A stretch of 64,000 nt of DNA from Serratia plymuthica NBRC 102599 (GCF_001590925.1 NZ_BCTU01000020.1:1-64000), one strand, 5' to 3'; positions 49,358 through 61,848 are shown, counted from the first letter of the stretch. Notes: generated by a model from the letters alone, not told the origin. Made by a program: numbers and translations.

Positions 49358-51493
49358 ATGAGCACAATAGTGTTGATATTGGCCTTAGTGCTTGCCTGCC
49401 TGATTGCCGCCGGCCTGTATCTTTGGTTTAAAGCCCGTAATCAGCCGATGCTGACACGTGCCCTGCCCTTTATCAAACCCACGCACCGCAAACTGTCCGG
49501 CGAAGAACGCATGGCTGTTGAGCACTACCTCAGCCTGCAGAATATGCTCAGCAACAAGCTGTTGCCCGGCAGCAGCCCGTCGCTGCCGTCCGCCAAACTG
49601 GCGCTGACCCCGCAGAGCGATAACGTTTATCCCGTCACCCACGCCATTACCCGCTATGGGCTGGCCAGCGATGAACCCAATAAGTGGCGCTATTATCTCG
49701 ATGCCGAAGAAGTGCATCTGCCGCCGTTCTGGGAACAATACATCAGCGCCGATAACCACGTGGAAGTGATAAAAACCCAGACTCTGCCACTGGTCATTTC
49801 ACTCAATGGGCATTCGCTGAAAGATCATATCCACGATCGGCCGCAACCGCCGGTAGTGACGGCAACGCCAACCAAAAACGCCTCGATCCGCAAGGAAGAA
49901 AGCGAACACATCGAGTTGGTGAACATCCGCAAGGAAACCCCCGAAGAACACGCGCTGAATCGCCCGAACGGCATCAAGGAGGCCGGCATCATCTCCGCCG
50001 CCCTGCTATTGCTGTTTTTCAGCCTGATAAGCCCGGTGTTGGTCATCCCCTGGATGATTTTCGTCGCCGTGCTGACCATCGCCTGGGGTTGCTGGAACCT
50101 GTTCCGCCAGCCGGCCGCGCGTGAACTGAAAGAAGTGCACTGCCTGCGCGGCACCCCAAAACGCTGGGGACTGTTTGGCGAATCCAATCAGGGGCAGATA
50201 AGCAACATCTCGCTCGGTATCATCGATTTGATTTACCCGCCGCACTGGCAACCTTACATCACCCAGGATCTGGGGAAAACCACCGACGTAGATATCTACC
50301 TTAACCGTCAGGTGGTGCGTCAGGGGCGCTTCCTTTCGCTGCACGATGAGGTGAAAAACTTCCCGCTGCAGCAATGGGGCAAAAACGCGGTTCTGATGGC
50401 CAGTTCGTTGCTGATACTGGTGTTACTGCTGACCTACATCCCGCTGAGCCTGCCGCTGAAGCTGAGTACGGCCTGGCTGCAAGGCGCGCAAAAAATTGAG
50501 GTGACCAATGTGCAAGCGTTGGAAGGCACAACCTTGCGCATCGGGGACCAATTGAAAGCCCAGGGTAACGGTATGTGCTATGTGCCACCGCTGGCCAACG
50601 GCACGAACGCCTCCAACTTCATGCCTTTCGACTGCTCGGGAATTTACTGGAACACCGCCGCACCGCTGCCGCAACCCGAGTCGGAAGTCATCGACAAGGC
50701 CTCGGCGTTGCTGGCGGCGGTGAATACCCAGTTGCATCCTGAAGTTGCCGAACAGAAGCTCAACCCGCAACTGGCCAGCGCAATTGAAAAGTCGGGCATG
50801 ATACTGCTGGATGATTTTTCCGGTATCGTGCTGAAAACGCAGGATCTGTGCCAAGCGGAAAATGACTGTGTCCGGCTCAAGAATGCGCTGGTGAACCTGG
50901 GCAACGTTAAAAACTGGAATACACTGGTGAAACGCGCAAAATCAGGCTCGCTGCAAGGGGTTAACGTCCTGCTGCGGCCGGTGAGCGCCGAATCGCTTGA
51001 AAGCCTGACCAAAGTTGCCGCCTCCTCGTTCGTGTACAACGAAACCCGTCAGGCCGCGGCGGCGCTTAACAGCCCGCCACCGGGCGGTTTCCTGATCAGC
51101 AGCGATGAAGGCAAACAGTTGGTGAACCACCCGCAGCCGGCAGTGCCGTTAAACGAATACAATGCGCTTGAGCAATGGAATGAACTGCAACGCCTTGCCG
51201 GCATGTTGTTGCATACGCCATTCGAAGCCCAGGGCGTCATCACCAACATCAGCGTCGACGCCAACGGCACCCGCCACATCGCGCTGCATAGCGAACCGGA
51301 TATGATCACCCTGTGGCGCTATCTGGGCACCAGCCTGCTGTTGCTGGCGGTCACGGTCATTCTGGGTTACAACGCCTGGCGGTTCGCGCAGCGCTATCGT
51401 CTCAACCAGCACCGTATCGCCGATATCCAGCGCTACTACGAAAGTTGCTTTAACCCGCAGCTTACCCCAATGTCATTGCGACCGATGGCCTGA
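49358..51493 (+). CDS. igaA: Rcs phosphorelay inhibitor IgaA (YrfF)
   Basis: Inner-membrane protein that restrains the Rcs envelope-stress phosphorelay; essential in Salmonella unless Rcs is inactivated. The 711-residue protein has an N-terminal membrane segment (about 2-22), cytoplasmic domains, further membrane segments near 205-250 and 345-370, a large periplasmic domain with paired cysteines (CYVPP, DCSG, CQAENDC), and a last segment near 652-672. The start MSTIVLILALV matches E. coli. Sequence tracks YrfF throughout (RKETPEEHALNRPNGIKEA, RGTPKRWGLFGE). Confidence 0.95.
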   Translation: MSTIVLILALVLACLIAAGLYLWFKARNQPMLTRALPFIKPTHRKLSGEERMAVEHYLSLQNMLSNKLLPGSSPSLPSAKLALTPQSDNVYPVTHAITRYGLASDEPNKWRYYLDAEEVHLPPFWEQYISADNHVEVIKTQTLPLVISLNGHSLKDHIHDRPQPPVVTATPTKNASIRKEESEHIELVNIRKETPEEHALNRPNGIKEAGIISAALLLLFFSLISPVLVIPWMIFVAVLTIAWGCWNLFRQPAARELKEVHCLRGTPKRWGLFGESNQGQISNISLGIIDLIYPPHWQPYITQDLGKTTDVDIYLNRQVVRQGRFLSLHDEVKNFPLQQWGKNAVLMASSLLILVLLLTYIPLSLPLKLSTAWLQGAQKIEVTNVQALEGTTLRIGDQLKAQGNGMCYVPPLANGTNASNFMPFDCSGIYWNTAAPLPQPESEVIDKASALLAAVNTQLHPEVAEQKLNPQLASAIEKSGMILLDDFSGIVLKTQDLCQAENDCVRLKNALVNLGNVKNWNTLVKRAKSGSLQGVNVLLRPVSAESLESLTKVAASSFVYNETRQAAAALNSPPPGGFLISSDEGKQLVNHPQPAVPLNEYNALEQWNELQRLAGMLLHTPFEAQGVITNISVDANGTRHIALHSEPDMITLWRYLGTSLLLLAVTVILGYNAWRFAQRYRLNQHRIADIQRYYESCFNPQLTPMSLRPMA

Positions 51494-51589
51494 GTCACTC
51501 GCCGATTTCGGCCCTGTCATCAGCTTATGCTACGCTAACGCTATTATCCTTATCCTGCGGACCGCCGACGGTTCGCCTATGGAGTTTTC

Positions 51590-52270
51590 ATGGTTCCCGA
51601 GTTTGACTGGCATGAGATCGACACCGTCCTGCTGGATATGGACGGCACCCTGCTCGATCTGGAGTTCGACAGCCATTTTTGGTTGCGTCTCGTGCCACAG
51701 GCATTAAGCGAACAACGCGCTATCCCGCTCGACGAAGCAAGCCAGATTATTCATCAGGAATATGTGGCGGTGCAGCACACCATGAATTGGTATTGCTTCG
51801 ATTACTGGAGCGAACGGCTCGATCTGGACATTTATCGCATGACCAGCGAAGTGGGCAACCGCGCTCGTCTGCGCGAGGATACCGAACCCTTTTTACAAGC
51901 CTTACGTGCGGCCGGCCATCAGACTATTTTGCTGACCAATGCCCATCCGCACAGCCTGGCGGTAAAAATCGAGCATACCGGTTTGGATAAGCACCTTGAT
52001 TTATTGCTTTCCACCCACACATTTGGTTATCCGAAAGAAGATCAGCGTTTGTGGCAGGCCGTTCAGCAGCACACCGGTTTTGATCCGCAGCGCACGCTGT
52101 TTATCGATGACGGCGAGCCTATTTTGGACGCCGCCCGCAGTTTTGGCATTCGCTACTGCCTGGGCGTACAGAACCCGGACTCCAGCATGGCGGAGAAAAC
52201 CTTCCGGCACTATCCGTCAATGCGCGACTACCGCCTGTTGATACCGGCGCTGGAAAAGGGCAAACGATGA
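51590..52270 (+). CDS. yrfG: GMP/IMP nucleotidase YrfG
   Basis: HAD-family 5'-nucleotidase for purine monophosphates. The 226-residue protein has motif I LLDMDGTLLDLEFDSHFW near 15, motif II ILLTNAHPHS near 108, and motif III/IV LFIDDGEPILDAARSFG near 165. Its stop overlaps the hslR start (ATGA), giving the conserved run yrfG-hslR-hslO. Confidence 0.94.
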   Translation: MVPEFDWHEIDTVLLDMDGTLLDLEFDSHFWLRLVPQALSEQRAIPLDEASQIIHQEYVAVQHTMNWYCFDYWSERLDLDIYRMTSEVGNRARLREDTEPFLQALRAAGHQTILLTNAHPHSLAVKIEHTGLDKHLDLLLSTHTFGYPKEDQRLWQAVQQHTGFDPQRTLFIDDGEPILDAARSFGIRYCLGVQNPDSSMAEKTFRHYPSMRDYRLLIPALEKGKR

Positions 52271-52674
52271 AAGAAAAAGCAACGCGGGACGACGCGGTCC
52301 GGCTGGACAAATGGCTCTGGGCGGCTCGTTTCTATAAGACCCGCGCGCTGGCGCGGGACATGATCGACGGCGGCAAGGTGCATTACAACGGACAGCGCGG
52401 CAAGCCGAGCAAAATTGTCGAGATCGATGCAGAGATCAGACTGCGCCAGGGCAATGAAGAACGCACGGTGATCGTGCTGGCCCTCACCGGCCAACGGCGC
52501 GGCGCCGACGAGGCGCAGCAAATGTATCAGGAAACCGAGGCCAGTATCGCCAACCGAGAGAAAATGGCGATCGCGCGCAAGATGAATGCGTTGACCATGC
52601 CGCACCCGGACCGCCGTCCGGACAAGAAGGAGCGGCGCGACCTGATTAAATTTAAATTTGGTGAGCAGGAATAA
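52267..52674 (+). CDS. hslR: Heat-shock ribosome-associated protein Hsp15 (HslR)
   Basis: Binds 50S subunits that carry stalled nascent chains. The 135-residue protein has an S4 RNA-binding domain (about 9-70, VRLDKWLWAARFYKTRALARDMI) and a basic C-terminal tail (HPDRRPDKKERRDLIKFKFG). Coupled to yrfG; hslO follows after 25 bp. In E. coli the pair is heat-induced. Confidence 0.96.
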   Translation: MKEKATRDDAVRLDKWLWAARFYKTRALARDMIDGGKVHYNGQRGKPSKIVEIDAEIRLRQGNEERTVIVLALTGQRRGADEAQQMYQETEASIANREKMAIARKMNALTMPHPDRRPDKKERRDLIKFKFGEQE

Positions 52675-52699
52675 CCCCTCGCCGCAATGAGAGAAAACT

Positions 52700-53578
52700 A
52701 TGTCCAACCATGACCAATTGCACCGTTACCTGTTTGAAAACTACGCGGTGCGCGGTGAGCTGGTTACCGTCAGCGAAACCTATCAGCAGGTTCTGAACAA
52801 TCACGACTACCCGGCACCGGTACAAAAGCTGTTGGGTGAACTGCTGGTCGCCACCAGCCTGCTGACGGCAACCCTGAAGTTCGACGGCGACATCACCGTG
52901 CAAGTGCAGGGCGACGGTCCACTGAAGCTGGCGGTGATTAACGGCAACAATCGCCAGGAAATGCGGGGCGTGGCGCGCGTGCAAAGCGACATTGCCGACG
53001 ACAGCACGCTGCATCAGATGATTGGCAACGGCGTCATGGTGATCACCATCGCGCCTACCGAAGGCGAACGCTATCAGGGCGTGGTCGCGCTGGAAGGCGA
53101 AACTCTGGCCGAATGCCTTGAAGCCTACTTCCGCCAGTCCGAGCAGTTGCCAACCCGCCTGTTCATTCGTACCGGCGAGTCAGAAGGCAAACCGGCTGCG
53201 GGCGGTATGCTGTTGCAGGTACTGCCGGCGCAAGACGGCAATGCCGATGATTTCGATCATCTGGTGCAACTGACCAACACGGTGAAAAGCGAAGAACTGT
53301 TCGGCCTGCCGGCCAATGAGGTGCTGTATCGCCTGTACCATCAGGAAGAAGTCACCCTCTACGAACCGCAGGACGTGATCTTCCGTTGCACCTGTTCACG
53401 CCAGCGCTGCGCTGACGCACTGATTACGCTGCCGGCCGAAGAAGTGGCTCAAATGCTGGAGCAGGACGGCAATATCGATATGCACTGTGACTACTGCGGC
53501 AATCACTATGTGTTTGACGCCGTGGATGTTGCAGCGCTGTACACCGGTAACACCGGCGAAAGCGAACAGTTGCACTAA
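52700..53578 (+). CDS. hslO: Redox-regulated chaperonin Hsp33 (HslO)
   Basis: Holdase chaperone switched on by oxidation and unfolding. The 292-residue protein has the four zinc cysteines intact: CTC-type pair in [10 protein letters not shown] near 232-234 and CDYC near 265-268. N-terminal domain [22 protein letters not shown] matches the family. A strong terminator follows. Confidence 0.97.
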   Translation: MSNHDQLHRYLFENYAVRGELVTVSETYQQVLNNHDYPAPVQKLLGELLVATSLLTATLKFDGDITVQVQGDGPLKLAVINGNNRQEMRGVARVQSDIADDSTLHQMIGNGVMVITIAPTEGERYQGVVALEGETLAECLEAYFRQSEQLPTRLFIRTGESEGKPAAGGMLLQVLPAQDGNADDFDHLVQLTNTVKSEELFGLPANEVLYRLYHQEEVTLYEPQDVIFRCTCSRQRCADALITLPAEEVAQMLEQDGNIDMHCDYCGNHYVFDAVDVAALYTGNTGESEQLH

Positions 53579-53592
53579 GTAACACCTCGTAT

Positions 53593-53622
53593 CGGCGGGT
53601 GCACCCTGCACCTGCCGGTTTT
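53593..53622 (+). terminator. hslO terminator
   Basis: 11-bp stem with one G-T pair (53593-53603 with 53607-53617), loop CCC, followed by GTTTTCC. Confidence 0.75.
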
Positions 53623-53774
53623 CCCCGTTTGCACGCTTGCTTTTTTCCGTGGACTATCTCTCAGATCGTAACGAAAAACCGCCTAAAACGTTAATTATTT
53701 GATACCTATCGCGGTTACGCACTGCTGAATCCCTACAATTGGCGCCAGAAATTCTGTGACCAAGGAGTAGTGAC

Positions 53775-55394
53775 ATGCGTGTTAAAGGTATAACCCCTCA
53801 GGAGCTGGCCGCTTATGGCATTCATAACGCCGGCGAAATCGTTTACAACCCGAGTTATGAACTGCTGTTCAAGGAAGAAACAGACCCGTCTCTGGAAGGT
53901 TTTGAACGTGGGGTCGTGACCAAGTTGGGCGCCGTATCCGTCGACACCGGTATTTTTACCGGCCGTTCCCCGAAAGATAAATACATCGTCCGTGACGACA
54001 TCACCCGCGACACCGTCTGGTGGGCCGATCAAGGTAAAGGCAAAAACGACAACAAACCCCTCAGCCCTGAAATCTGGGCAGACCTGAAACAGCTGGTCAC
54101 CACGCAGCTCTCCGGCAAACGTCTGTTTGTTGTAGATACTTTCTGCGGCGCCAACGCCGACTCCCGCCTGAAAGTACGCTTTATCACTGAAGTAGCCTGG
54201 CAGGCACACTTCGTGAAAAACATGTTCATCCGCCCGTCTGACGAAGAGTTGCAGGATTTCGAGCCGGACTTCGTGGTGATGAACGGCGCCAAGTGCACCA
54301 ACCCGAACTGGCAGCAGCAGGGTCTGAACTCGGAAAACTTCGTCGCGTTCAACCTGACCGAACGCATGCAGCTGATTGGCGGCACCTGGTACGGCGGCGA
54401 AATGAAAAAGGGTATGTTCTCGATAATGAACTACCTGCTGCCGTTGAAAGGCATCGCGTCCATGCACTGCTCGGCCAACGTGGGCGAGAAAGGCGACGTG
54501 GCCGTGTTCTTCGGCCTGTCCGGCACCGGCAAAACCACCCTGTCCACCGATCCAAAACGCCAGTTGATTGGCGATGACGAACACGGCTGGGATGACGACG
54601 GCGTATTTAACTTCGAAGGTGGCTGCTACGCCAAAACCATCAAGTTGTCTGAAGAAGCCGAGCCGGAAATCTATCACGCCATCAAGCGCGATGCGTTGCT
54701 GGAAAACGTTGCCGTGCTGGCAGACGGCACCATAGACTTCAACGACGGTTCAAAAACCGAGAACACCCGCGTTTCCTACCCGATCTACCACATCCACAAC
54801 ATCGTCAAGCCGGTTTCCAAAGCGGGTCATGCCACCAAGGTGATCTTCCTGACTGCGGACGCCTTCGGCGTGTTGCCGCCGGTCTCTCGCCTGACCGCGA
54901 ACCAGACTCAGTACCACTTCCTGTCCGGTTTCACCGCCAAGCTGGCCGGTACCGAGCGCGGCGTGACAGAGCCAACCCCGACCTTCTCCTCCTGCTTCGG
55001 CGCAGCTTTCCTGACGCTGCACCCAACGCAGTATGCTGAAGTGCTGGTAAAACGCATGCTGGCCGCCGGCGCGCAAGCCTACCTGGTGAACACCGGCTGG
55101 AACGGCACCGGCAAACGCATCTCCATCAAGGATACCCGCGGCATTATTGACGCGATCCTCAACGGTGAAATCGATAAGGCGGAAACCGTCACTCTGCCAA
55201 TCTTCGATCTGGCGATGCCGACCTCACTGCCGGGCGTCAACCCGGCTATTCTGGATCCACGCGCTACCTACGCCAACCCTGAGCAGTGGCAGGAAAAAGC
55301 GCAGGATCTGGCCGAGCGTTTTATCACCAACTTCGACAAATATACCGATACGCCTGCGGGCGCAGCGCTGGTTAGCGCCGGTCCAAAACTGTAA
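53775..55394 (+). CDS. pckA: Phosphoenolpyruvate carboxykinase (ATP) PckA
   Basis: Makes phosphoenolpyruvate from oxaloacetate with ATP in gluconeogenesis. The 539-residue protein shows [12 protein letters not shown] near 65, the P-loop [14 protein letters not shown] near 248, the kinase-2 metal site LIGDDEHGW near 264, and R/K-rich substrate segment [12 protein letters not shown] near 390. AAGGAG precedes the ATG by 7 bases. The E. coli order hslO-pck-envZ is kept except for the toxin-antitoxin pair inserted before envZ. Confidence 0.97.
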   Translation: MRVKGITPQELAAYGIHNAGEIVYNPSYELLFKEETDPSLEGFERGVVTKLGAVSVDTGIFTGRSPKDKYIVRDDITRDTVWWADQGKGKNDNKPLSPEIWADLKQLVTTQLSGKRLFVVDTFCGANADSRLKVRFITEVAWQAHFVKNMFIRPSDEELQDFEPDFVVMNGAKCTNPNWQQQGLNSENFVAFNLTERMQLIGGTWYGGEMKKGMFSIMNYLLPLKGIASMHCSANVGEKGDVAVFFGLSGTGKTTLSTDPKRQLIGDDEHGWDDDGVFNFEGGCYAKTIKLSEEAEPEIYHAIKRDALLENVAVLADGTIDFNDGSKTENTRVSYPIYHIHNIVKPVSKAGHATKVIFLTADAFGVLPPVSRLTANQTQYHFLSGFTAKLAGTERGVTEPTPTFSSCFGAAFLTLHPTQYAEVLVKRMLAAGAQAYLVNTGWNGTGKRISIKDTRGIIDAILNGEIDKAETVTLPIFDLAMPTSLPGVNPAILDPRATYANPEQWQEKAQDLAERFITNFDKYTDTPAGAALVSAGPKL

Positions 55395-55418
55395 CCTTCA
55401 CTTTTTACAGCTTCAGCT

Positions 55419-55445
55419 AAGGCGTGGATTCCACGCCTTTTTTTA
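55419..55445 (+). terminator. pckA terminator
   Basis: Stem AAGGCGTGG/CCACGCCTT with loop ATT and a run of T, 25 bp past the pckA stop. Confidence 0.88.
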
Positions 55446-55478
55446 TTTCTAAAGGTTGTTTTTTATCCAGATAAGCGC

Positions 55479-55502
55479 GATGATAATGCAGTGCAATCAT
55501 TG
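55479..55502. promoter_or_regulatory. Candidate autoregulatory operator of the FitAB/VapBC-type operon
   Basis: The near-palindrome ATGATaaTGCA-G-TGCAaTCAT lies 20-40 bp before the antitoxin start and overlaps a GATAAT that could serve as -10. FitA/VapB-type antitoxins bind such inverted repeats with the toxin. By pattern only. Confidence 0.45.
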
Positions 55503-55520
55503 ACAGCAAAGGAGATTTCA

Positions 55521-55784
55521 ATGGCTACTATAACCGTCAGAAATCTGGACGATGACATAAAGGAATTGCTGCGTATTTCGGCAGCGAAAAACGGCCACTC
55601 CATGGAGGAGGAAGCACGCATGATTTTGAAACAGGCTCTGGTGAAAAAACCACCTCGCTATGGGCTGGGCACCTGGATGCATCAACATTTCGCCGAGTTG
55701 GGTGGCGTTGAGCTGGAGATCCCACCGCGCGATAAAACACCGCCGCGCATTGTCACCTTTGACGATGAAGATGACCAACCATGA
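55521..55784 (+). CDS. FitA/VapB-type antitoxin (Arc/ribbon-helix-helix)
   Basis: 87-residue DNA-binding antitoxin. MATITVRNLDDDIKELLRIS followed by AAKNGHSMEEEARMILKQAL is the ribbon-helix-helix pattern seen in FitA-like proteins; the C-terminal half (PPRYGLGTWMHQHF onward) should bind the toxin. I place the start at 55521, 6 bases after AAAGGAG-type sequence; the frame runs upstream to 55491 without homology. It overlaps the toxin start by four bases. Confidence 0.87.
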   Translation: MATITVRNLDDDIKELLRISAAKNGHSMEEEARMILKQALVKKPPRYGLGTWMHQHFAELGGVELEIPPRDKTPPRIVTFDDEDDQP

Positions 55785-56260
55785 TCATTCTCGACACTAA
55801 CGTGATTTCGGAGACACTGCGTCCCGGCCCACATTACAACGTGATCAAATGGCTGAATGAAAAAGACAACGACGAGCTTTATCTGAGTGCAATTGTCGTT
55901 GCCGAGCTGTTCAGCGGCGTCGCCTGCATGCCTGATGGGAAACGGCAGCTTGAGTTAAAACATAAACTGACCGAAGCAATGCAGATAAGGTTTGACGAAC
56001 AAATTCTGCCATTTGATGCGCTTTGCGCCATGCGATATGGGGAATTGATGGGTAGAAACCAGCGTTTGGGAAGGGTAATGAGCACACCCGATACGCAAAT
56101 AGCTGCCACTTGCCTGCATTATGGCGCCACATTAGCTACTCGTAACACCAAAGACTTCGCCCATTGCGGAATTGAGTTGATTGATCCTTGGCAGGCCGCT
56201 ACCGGCCGTCGCCTGCATGAAGAAGCGGCAGAATACTACGTGATGAGCAGAAAACCCTGA
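55781..56260 (+). CDS. PIN-domain toxin (FitB/VapC family)
   Basis: Probable Mg2+-dependent ribonuclease toxin. The 159-residue protein has the PIN acidic residues: Asp in MIILDTNVISE (residue 5), Glu in AIVVAELFSGV near 45, Asp in STPDTQIAATC near 105, and a last acidic residue in RNTKDF near 126. Coupled to the antitoxin by an ATGA overlap. Target RNA unknown; it could also be a plasmid-stability-type module acquired by the chromosome. Confidence 0.88.
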   Translation: MIILDTNVISETLRPGPHYNVIKWLNEKDNDELYLSAIVVAELFSGVACMPDGKRQLELKHKLTEAMQIRFDEQILPFDALCAMRYGELMGRNQRLGRVMSTPDTQIAATCLHYGATLATRNTKDFAHCGIELIDPWQAATGRRLHEEAAEYYVMSRKP

Positions 56261-56296
56261 CGAGGCCGCAGCGAGGCGGCCCTCTGTCAGCAGGTA

Positions 56297-58383
<2,087 letters not shown>

Positions 58384-58459
58384 TGTATTACTCCCAAAGG
58401 CTTTATTGCCTGACGTGAATATTGTTAAAAAACCCTGTCATTTCGGACAGCGTTTAATG

Positions 58460-58488
58460 GTATATATTCTAGACGAAATTGTTACAAA
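58460..58488 (-). promoter_or_regulatory. Candidate ompR promoter
   Basis: On the minus strand TTGTAA (58488-58483) and TATACC (58465-58460) are 17 bp apart, about 77 bp before the ompR start; TATATA with a 15-bp spacer is an alternative -10. Confidence 0.4.
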
Positions 58489-58605
58489 GCTTATTCTTTT
58501 GCCCATTTATCAACAATTTTCATCAAAATGCCGGCGACCATTCGTCAAAATCCCGATATTTTTAGACTGAATTTGGGATAACGCCGTTAATCGACCAAGG
58601 GCGAT

Positions 58606-58640
58606 GCCCCATGAATTTCAAGTTGCAGCCGGGCGGCTGG
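58606..58640. repeat. Half copy of the palindromic intergenic repeat
   Basis: The left-arm sequence CCCATGAATTTCAAGTTGCAG is present, followed by a GC-rich stretch, but I find no right arm. Same core TTTCAA-NN-GCAG as at 27100, 37626 and 38604. Confidence 0.6.
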
Positions 58641-58790
58641 TTCGGCAGTGTAACTCAGGCGAGGCGATAAAAAACGTCAGCGGTCGGCAATTTTGCGAGC
58701 CAATGCTTTATTGAGCGCTTATTGCATCCAGCAACGCCAAGCCAAAGCACCGTCATGCAACCTTTGATATCCCCATAAAGGCAGAAAACA

Positions 58791-59264
58791 ATGAGAACGC
58801 AGCTGATAACCCGCGAGGGTTACGACAATCTCAAGCAAGAGCTGGACTTTCTCTGGCGTGAAGAACGACCGGAAGTCACCAAGAAAGTGACCTGGGCCGC
58901 CAGTCTCGGCGACAGAAGTGAAAATGCCGATTACCAGTACAACAAAAAACGATTGCGGGAAATCGATCGCCGCGTCCGCTACCTGACCAAATGCCTCGAG
59001 CAGTTGAAGATTGTCGACTATTCGCCGCAACAGGAAGGCAAGGTGTTCTTCGGCGCCTGGGTGGAAGTGGAAAATGAGAATGGCGAGAGCAAGCGCTTTC
59101 GCATCGTGGGCTACGACGAAATTTTTGGTCGCCGGGACTACATCTCCATCGATTCGCCGATGGCCCGCGCCCTGCTTAAAAAAGAGGTGGGGGATGCCGC
59201 CACCGTCAACACCCCGGTGGGCGATGCGCTGTGGTATGTGAATGAGATCGAGTACGTGAAGTAA
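58791..59264 (+). CDS. greB: Transcript cleavage factor GreB
   Basis: Enters the RNA polymerase secondary channel and stimulates cleavage of backtracked RNA. The 157-residue protein has the N-terminal coiled coil (about 1-75) with acidic tip LGDRSENADY near 40, and the C-terminal FKBP-like domain (about 80-157, ISIDSPMARALL). The tip sequence and YNKKRLREIDRR separate it from GreA. It is followed by tex, the E. coli order. Confidence 0.96.
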   Translation: MRTQLITREGYDNLKQELDFLWREERPEVTKKVTWAASLGDRSENADYQYNKKRLREIDRRVRYLTKCLEQLKIVDYSPQQEGKVFFGAWVEVENENGESKRFRIVGYDEIFGRRDYISIDSPMARALLKKEVGDAATVNTPVGDALWYVNEIEYVK

Positions 59265-59288
59265 GATTCGGTTTTTTCCGAGCGTCCG

Positions 59289-59335
59289 CGCAGGTGGCCG
59301 CTGTCCCGCGGAGCTTGCGGCAACAACCACCTGCG
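59289..59335. other. Large stem-loop in the greB-tex intergenic region
   Basis: CGCAGGTGG (59289-59297) pairs perfectly with CCACCTGCG (59327-59335); inside, CCGC and GCGG can extend the stem. No T-run follows, so it is not a canonical terminator. Confidence 0.5.
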
Positions 59336-59443
59336 TAACCTCGGCGCATCGGGCAAAGACGGGCAGCGCCACTGGCATTTTTGCCGATCAATCCGTATAA
59401 CTGTCCCCCTGTTTCCTAACCGTTCTCAACAGATACCAGACCT

Positions 59444-61768
59444 ATGAATGACCCACTGAGCCGCATTATTGCAACAGAACTGCAGGCCCGGCCGGAGCAA
59501 GTTGACTCCGCCATCCGTCTGCTGGATGAAGGTAATACCGTGCCTTTTATCGCACGCTATCGTAAGGAAGTCACCGGGGGCCTGGACGACACCCAACTGC
59601 GCCAGCTGGAAACCCGCCTGGGTTATCTGCGTGAACTGGAAGACCGCCGTCAGACCATCCTCAAATCGATCGACGAGCAGGGCAAACTGACCGAACAGCT
59701 GGCAGGGGCGATCAACGCCACGCAAAGCAAAACCGAGCTCGAAGACCTCTACCTGCCGTACAAACCCAAACGTCGTACCCGTGGCCAAATCGCTATCGAA
59801 GCCGGTCTGGAACCCTTGGCCGACACCCTGTGGCAGGATCCGCAGCAACAGCCGGAACAGTTGGCCGAAGGCTACGTTGACGCCGACAAGGGCGTGGCGG
59901 ATGTCAAAGCCGCCCTCGACGGTGCGCGTTACATCCTGATGGAGCGCTTCGCCGAAGACGCCGCGCTGCTGGCCAAGGTACGTAACTACCTGTGGAAGCA
60001 TGCCCACCTGGTGTCCAAAGTGGTGGAAGGCAAAGAAGAAGCCGGCGCCAAGTTCCGCGATTACTTTGATCACCATGAGCCTATTGCCCAGGTGCCTTCA
60101 CACCGTGCGTTGGCGATGTTCCGTGGCCGTAACGAAGGCGTGCTGCAGCTGGCGCTGAACGCCGATCCGCAGTTTGAAGAAGCCCCGCGCGAAAGCCAGG
60201 CGGAGCAAATCATCATCAGCCACCTCGACCTGCGCCTGAATAACGCCCCGGCCGACGCCTGGCGCAAAGCGGTGGTCAACTGGACCTGGCGCATCAAGGT
60301 GCTGTTGCATCTGGAAACCGAATTGATGGGCACGGTGCGCGAACGCGCGGAAGACGAAGCCATCAACGTTTTCGCCCGTAACATGCAGGACCTGCTGATG
60401 GCCGCACCGGCCGGCATGCGCGCCACCATGGGCCTGGACCCTGGTCTGCGCACCGGGGTAAAGGTGGCGGTGGTGGATGCAACCGGCAAGCTGGTTGCCA
60501 CCGATACCGTCTACCCGCACACCGGCCAGGCCGCGAAAGCCGCCGCCATCGTCGCCGCGCTGTGCATCAAACACAAAGTGGAGCTGGTCGCTATCGGCAA
60601 CGGCACAGCGTCGCGTGAGACGGAGCGTTTTTACCTTGAATTGCAGCAGCAGTTCAGCGACGTCAAAGCGCAGAAGGTGATCGTCAGCGAAGCGGGCGCC
60701 TCGGTGTATTCCGCCTCCGAACTGGCGGCGCTGGAATTCCCTAACCTCGACGTTTCGCTGCGCGGGGCCGTTTCCATCGCCCGCCGCTTGCAGGATCCGC
60801 TGGCCGAGCTGGTCAAAATCGATCCGAAATCCATCGGTGTCGGCCAGTACCAGCACGACGTCAGCCAAAGCCAACTGGCGAAGAAACTGGACTCGGTGGT
60901 GGAAGACTGCGTAAACGCCGTCGGCGTCGATCTGAACACCGCCTCAGTGCCGTTGCTGACCCGCGTAGCCGGCCTGACGCGCATGATGGCGCAGAACATC
61001 GTCACCTGGCGTGATGAGAACGGGCGCTTCAGCAACCGCGAACAACTGCTGAAAGTCAGCCGCCTGGGGCCGAAAGCCTTTGAACAGTGCGCCGGCTTCC
61101 TGCGCATCAACCACGGCGACAACCCGCTGGATGCCTCAACCGTTCACCCGGAAACCTACCCGGTGGTCGAACGCATTCTGGCCGCCACCCGGCAGGCGCT
61201 GCAGGATTTGATGGGCAACCCGGCGGCGGTGCGCAGCCTGAAGGCCAGCGACTTCACCGACGACAAATTCGGCGTACCGACGGTCACCGACATCCTGAAA
61301 GAGCTGGAGAAACCGGGCCGCGATCCGCGTCCGGAATTCAAAACCGCCACCTTTGCCGAGGGTGTGGAAACCCTCAACGATCTGCAACCGGGCATGGTTT
61401 TGGAAGGTTCGGTCACTAACGTCACCAACTTCGGCGCCTTTGTGGATATCGGCGTGCATCAGGACGGTCTGGTGCATATCTCCTCGCTGGCGGACAAATT
61501 CGTCGAAGATCCGCACACCGTGGTGAAAGCCGGCGACATCGTCAAAGTGAAGGTGATGGAAGTGGATCTGCAGCGCAAGCGCATCGCACTGAGCATGCGT
61601 CTGGACGAGCAACCGGGTGAAGGTTCGCCACGTCGCGGCGGCGGCAATGCACCGGCGAAGGATGCCCCCTCCCGCGCGCCGGCCAATAAGGCCAAACCGC
61701 GCAACAGTTCACCGGCCGGCAACAGCGCCATGGGTGATGCGCTGGCTGCGGCATTCGGTAAGAAATAG
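59444..61768 (+). CDS. yhgF: RNA-binding transcription accessory protein Tex (YhgF)
   Basis: S1-domain protein of the Tex family, related in fold to eukaryotic Spt6; binds nucleic acid and affects transcription. The 774-residue protein has an N-terminal helical Tex region (about 1-190), a YqgF/RuvC-like domain (about 325-450, [17 protein letters not shown]), a helix-hairpin-helix block (about 500-590), and a C-terminal S1 domain (about 645-720, [21 protein letters not shown]). The tail is basic and low-complexity. It matches E. coli YhgF closely. Confidence 0.96.
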   Translation: MNDPLSRIIATELQARPEQVDSAIRLLDEGNTVPFIARYRKEVTGGLDDTQLRQLETRLGYLRELEDRRQTILKSIDEQGKLTEQLAGAINATQSKTELEDLYLPYKPKRRTRGQIAIEAGLEPLADTLWQDPQQQPEQLAEGYVDADKGVADVKAALDGARYILMERFAEDAALLAKVRNYLWKHAHLVSKVVEGKEEAGAKFRDYFDHHEPIAQVPSHRALAMFRGRNEGVLQLALNADPQFEEAPRESQAEQIIISHLDLRLNNAPADAWRKAVVNWTWRIKVLLHLETELMGTVRERAEDEAINVFARNMQDLLMAAPAGMRATMGLDPGLRTGVKVAVVDATGKLVATDTVYPHTGQAAKAAAIVAALCIKHKVELVAIGNGTASRETERFYLELQQQFSDVKAQKVIVSEAGASVYSASELAALEFPNLDVSLRGAVSIARRLQDPLAELVKIDPKSIGVGQYQHDVSQSQLAKKLDSVVEDCVNAVGVDLNTASVPLLTRVAGLTRMMAQNIVTWRDENGRFSNREQLLKVSRLGPKAFEQCAGFLRINHGDNPLDASTVHPETYPVVERILAATRQALQDLMGNPAAVRSLKASDFTDDKFGVPTVTDILKELEKPGRDPRPEFKTATFAEGVETLNDLQPGMVLEGSVTNVTNFGAFVDIGVHQDGLVHISSLADKFVEDPHTVVKAGDIVKVKVMEVDLQRKRIALSMRLDEQPGEGSPRRGGGNAPAKDAPSRAPANKAKPRNSSPAGNSAMGDALAAAFGKK

Positions 61769-61781
61769 CAGGTGCGCGGCA

Positions 61782-61808
61782 TGGCCGGGGCGAATACATT
61801 CGCCCCGG
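61782..61808. terminator. GC-rich hairpin after tex
   Basis: TGGCCGGGGCGAA pairs with TTCGCCCCGGCCA; 13-bp stem, no T-run. First of three successive hairpins. Confidence 0.5.
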
Positions 61809-61848
61809 CCACTGGCGCAGTGCTGCATACTGAAAGGCCAAAGGTACA

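Larger units (their letters stand above)
58384..58790. other. ompR-greB divergent intergenic region
   Basis: 407 bp without a gene. It contains a candidate ompR promoter (58460-58488) and a half copy of the palindromic intergenic repeat (58606-58640). Nothing else is recognizable. Confidence 0.7.

Noticed and set aside
53733-54677. 314-codon open frame antisense to pckA
   Set aside because: Shadow of a highly conserved gene; no recognizable domain.
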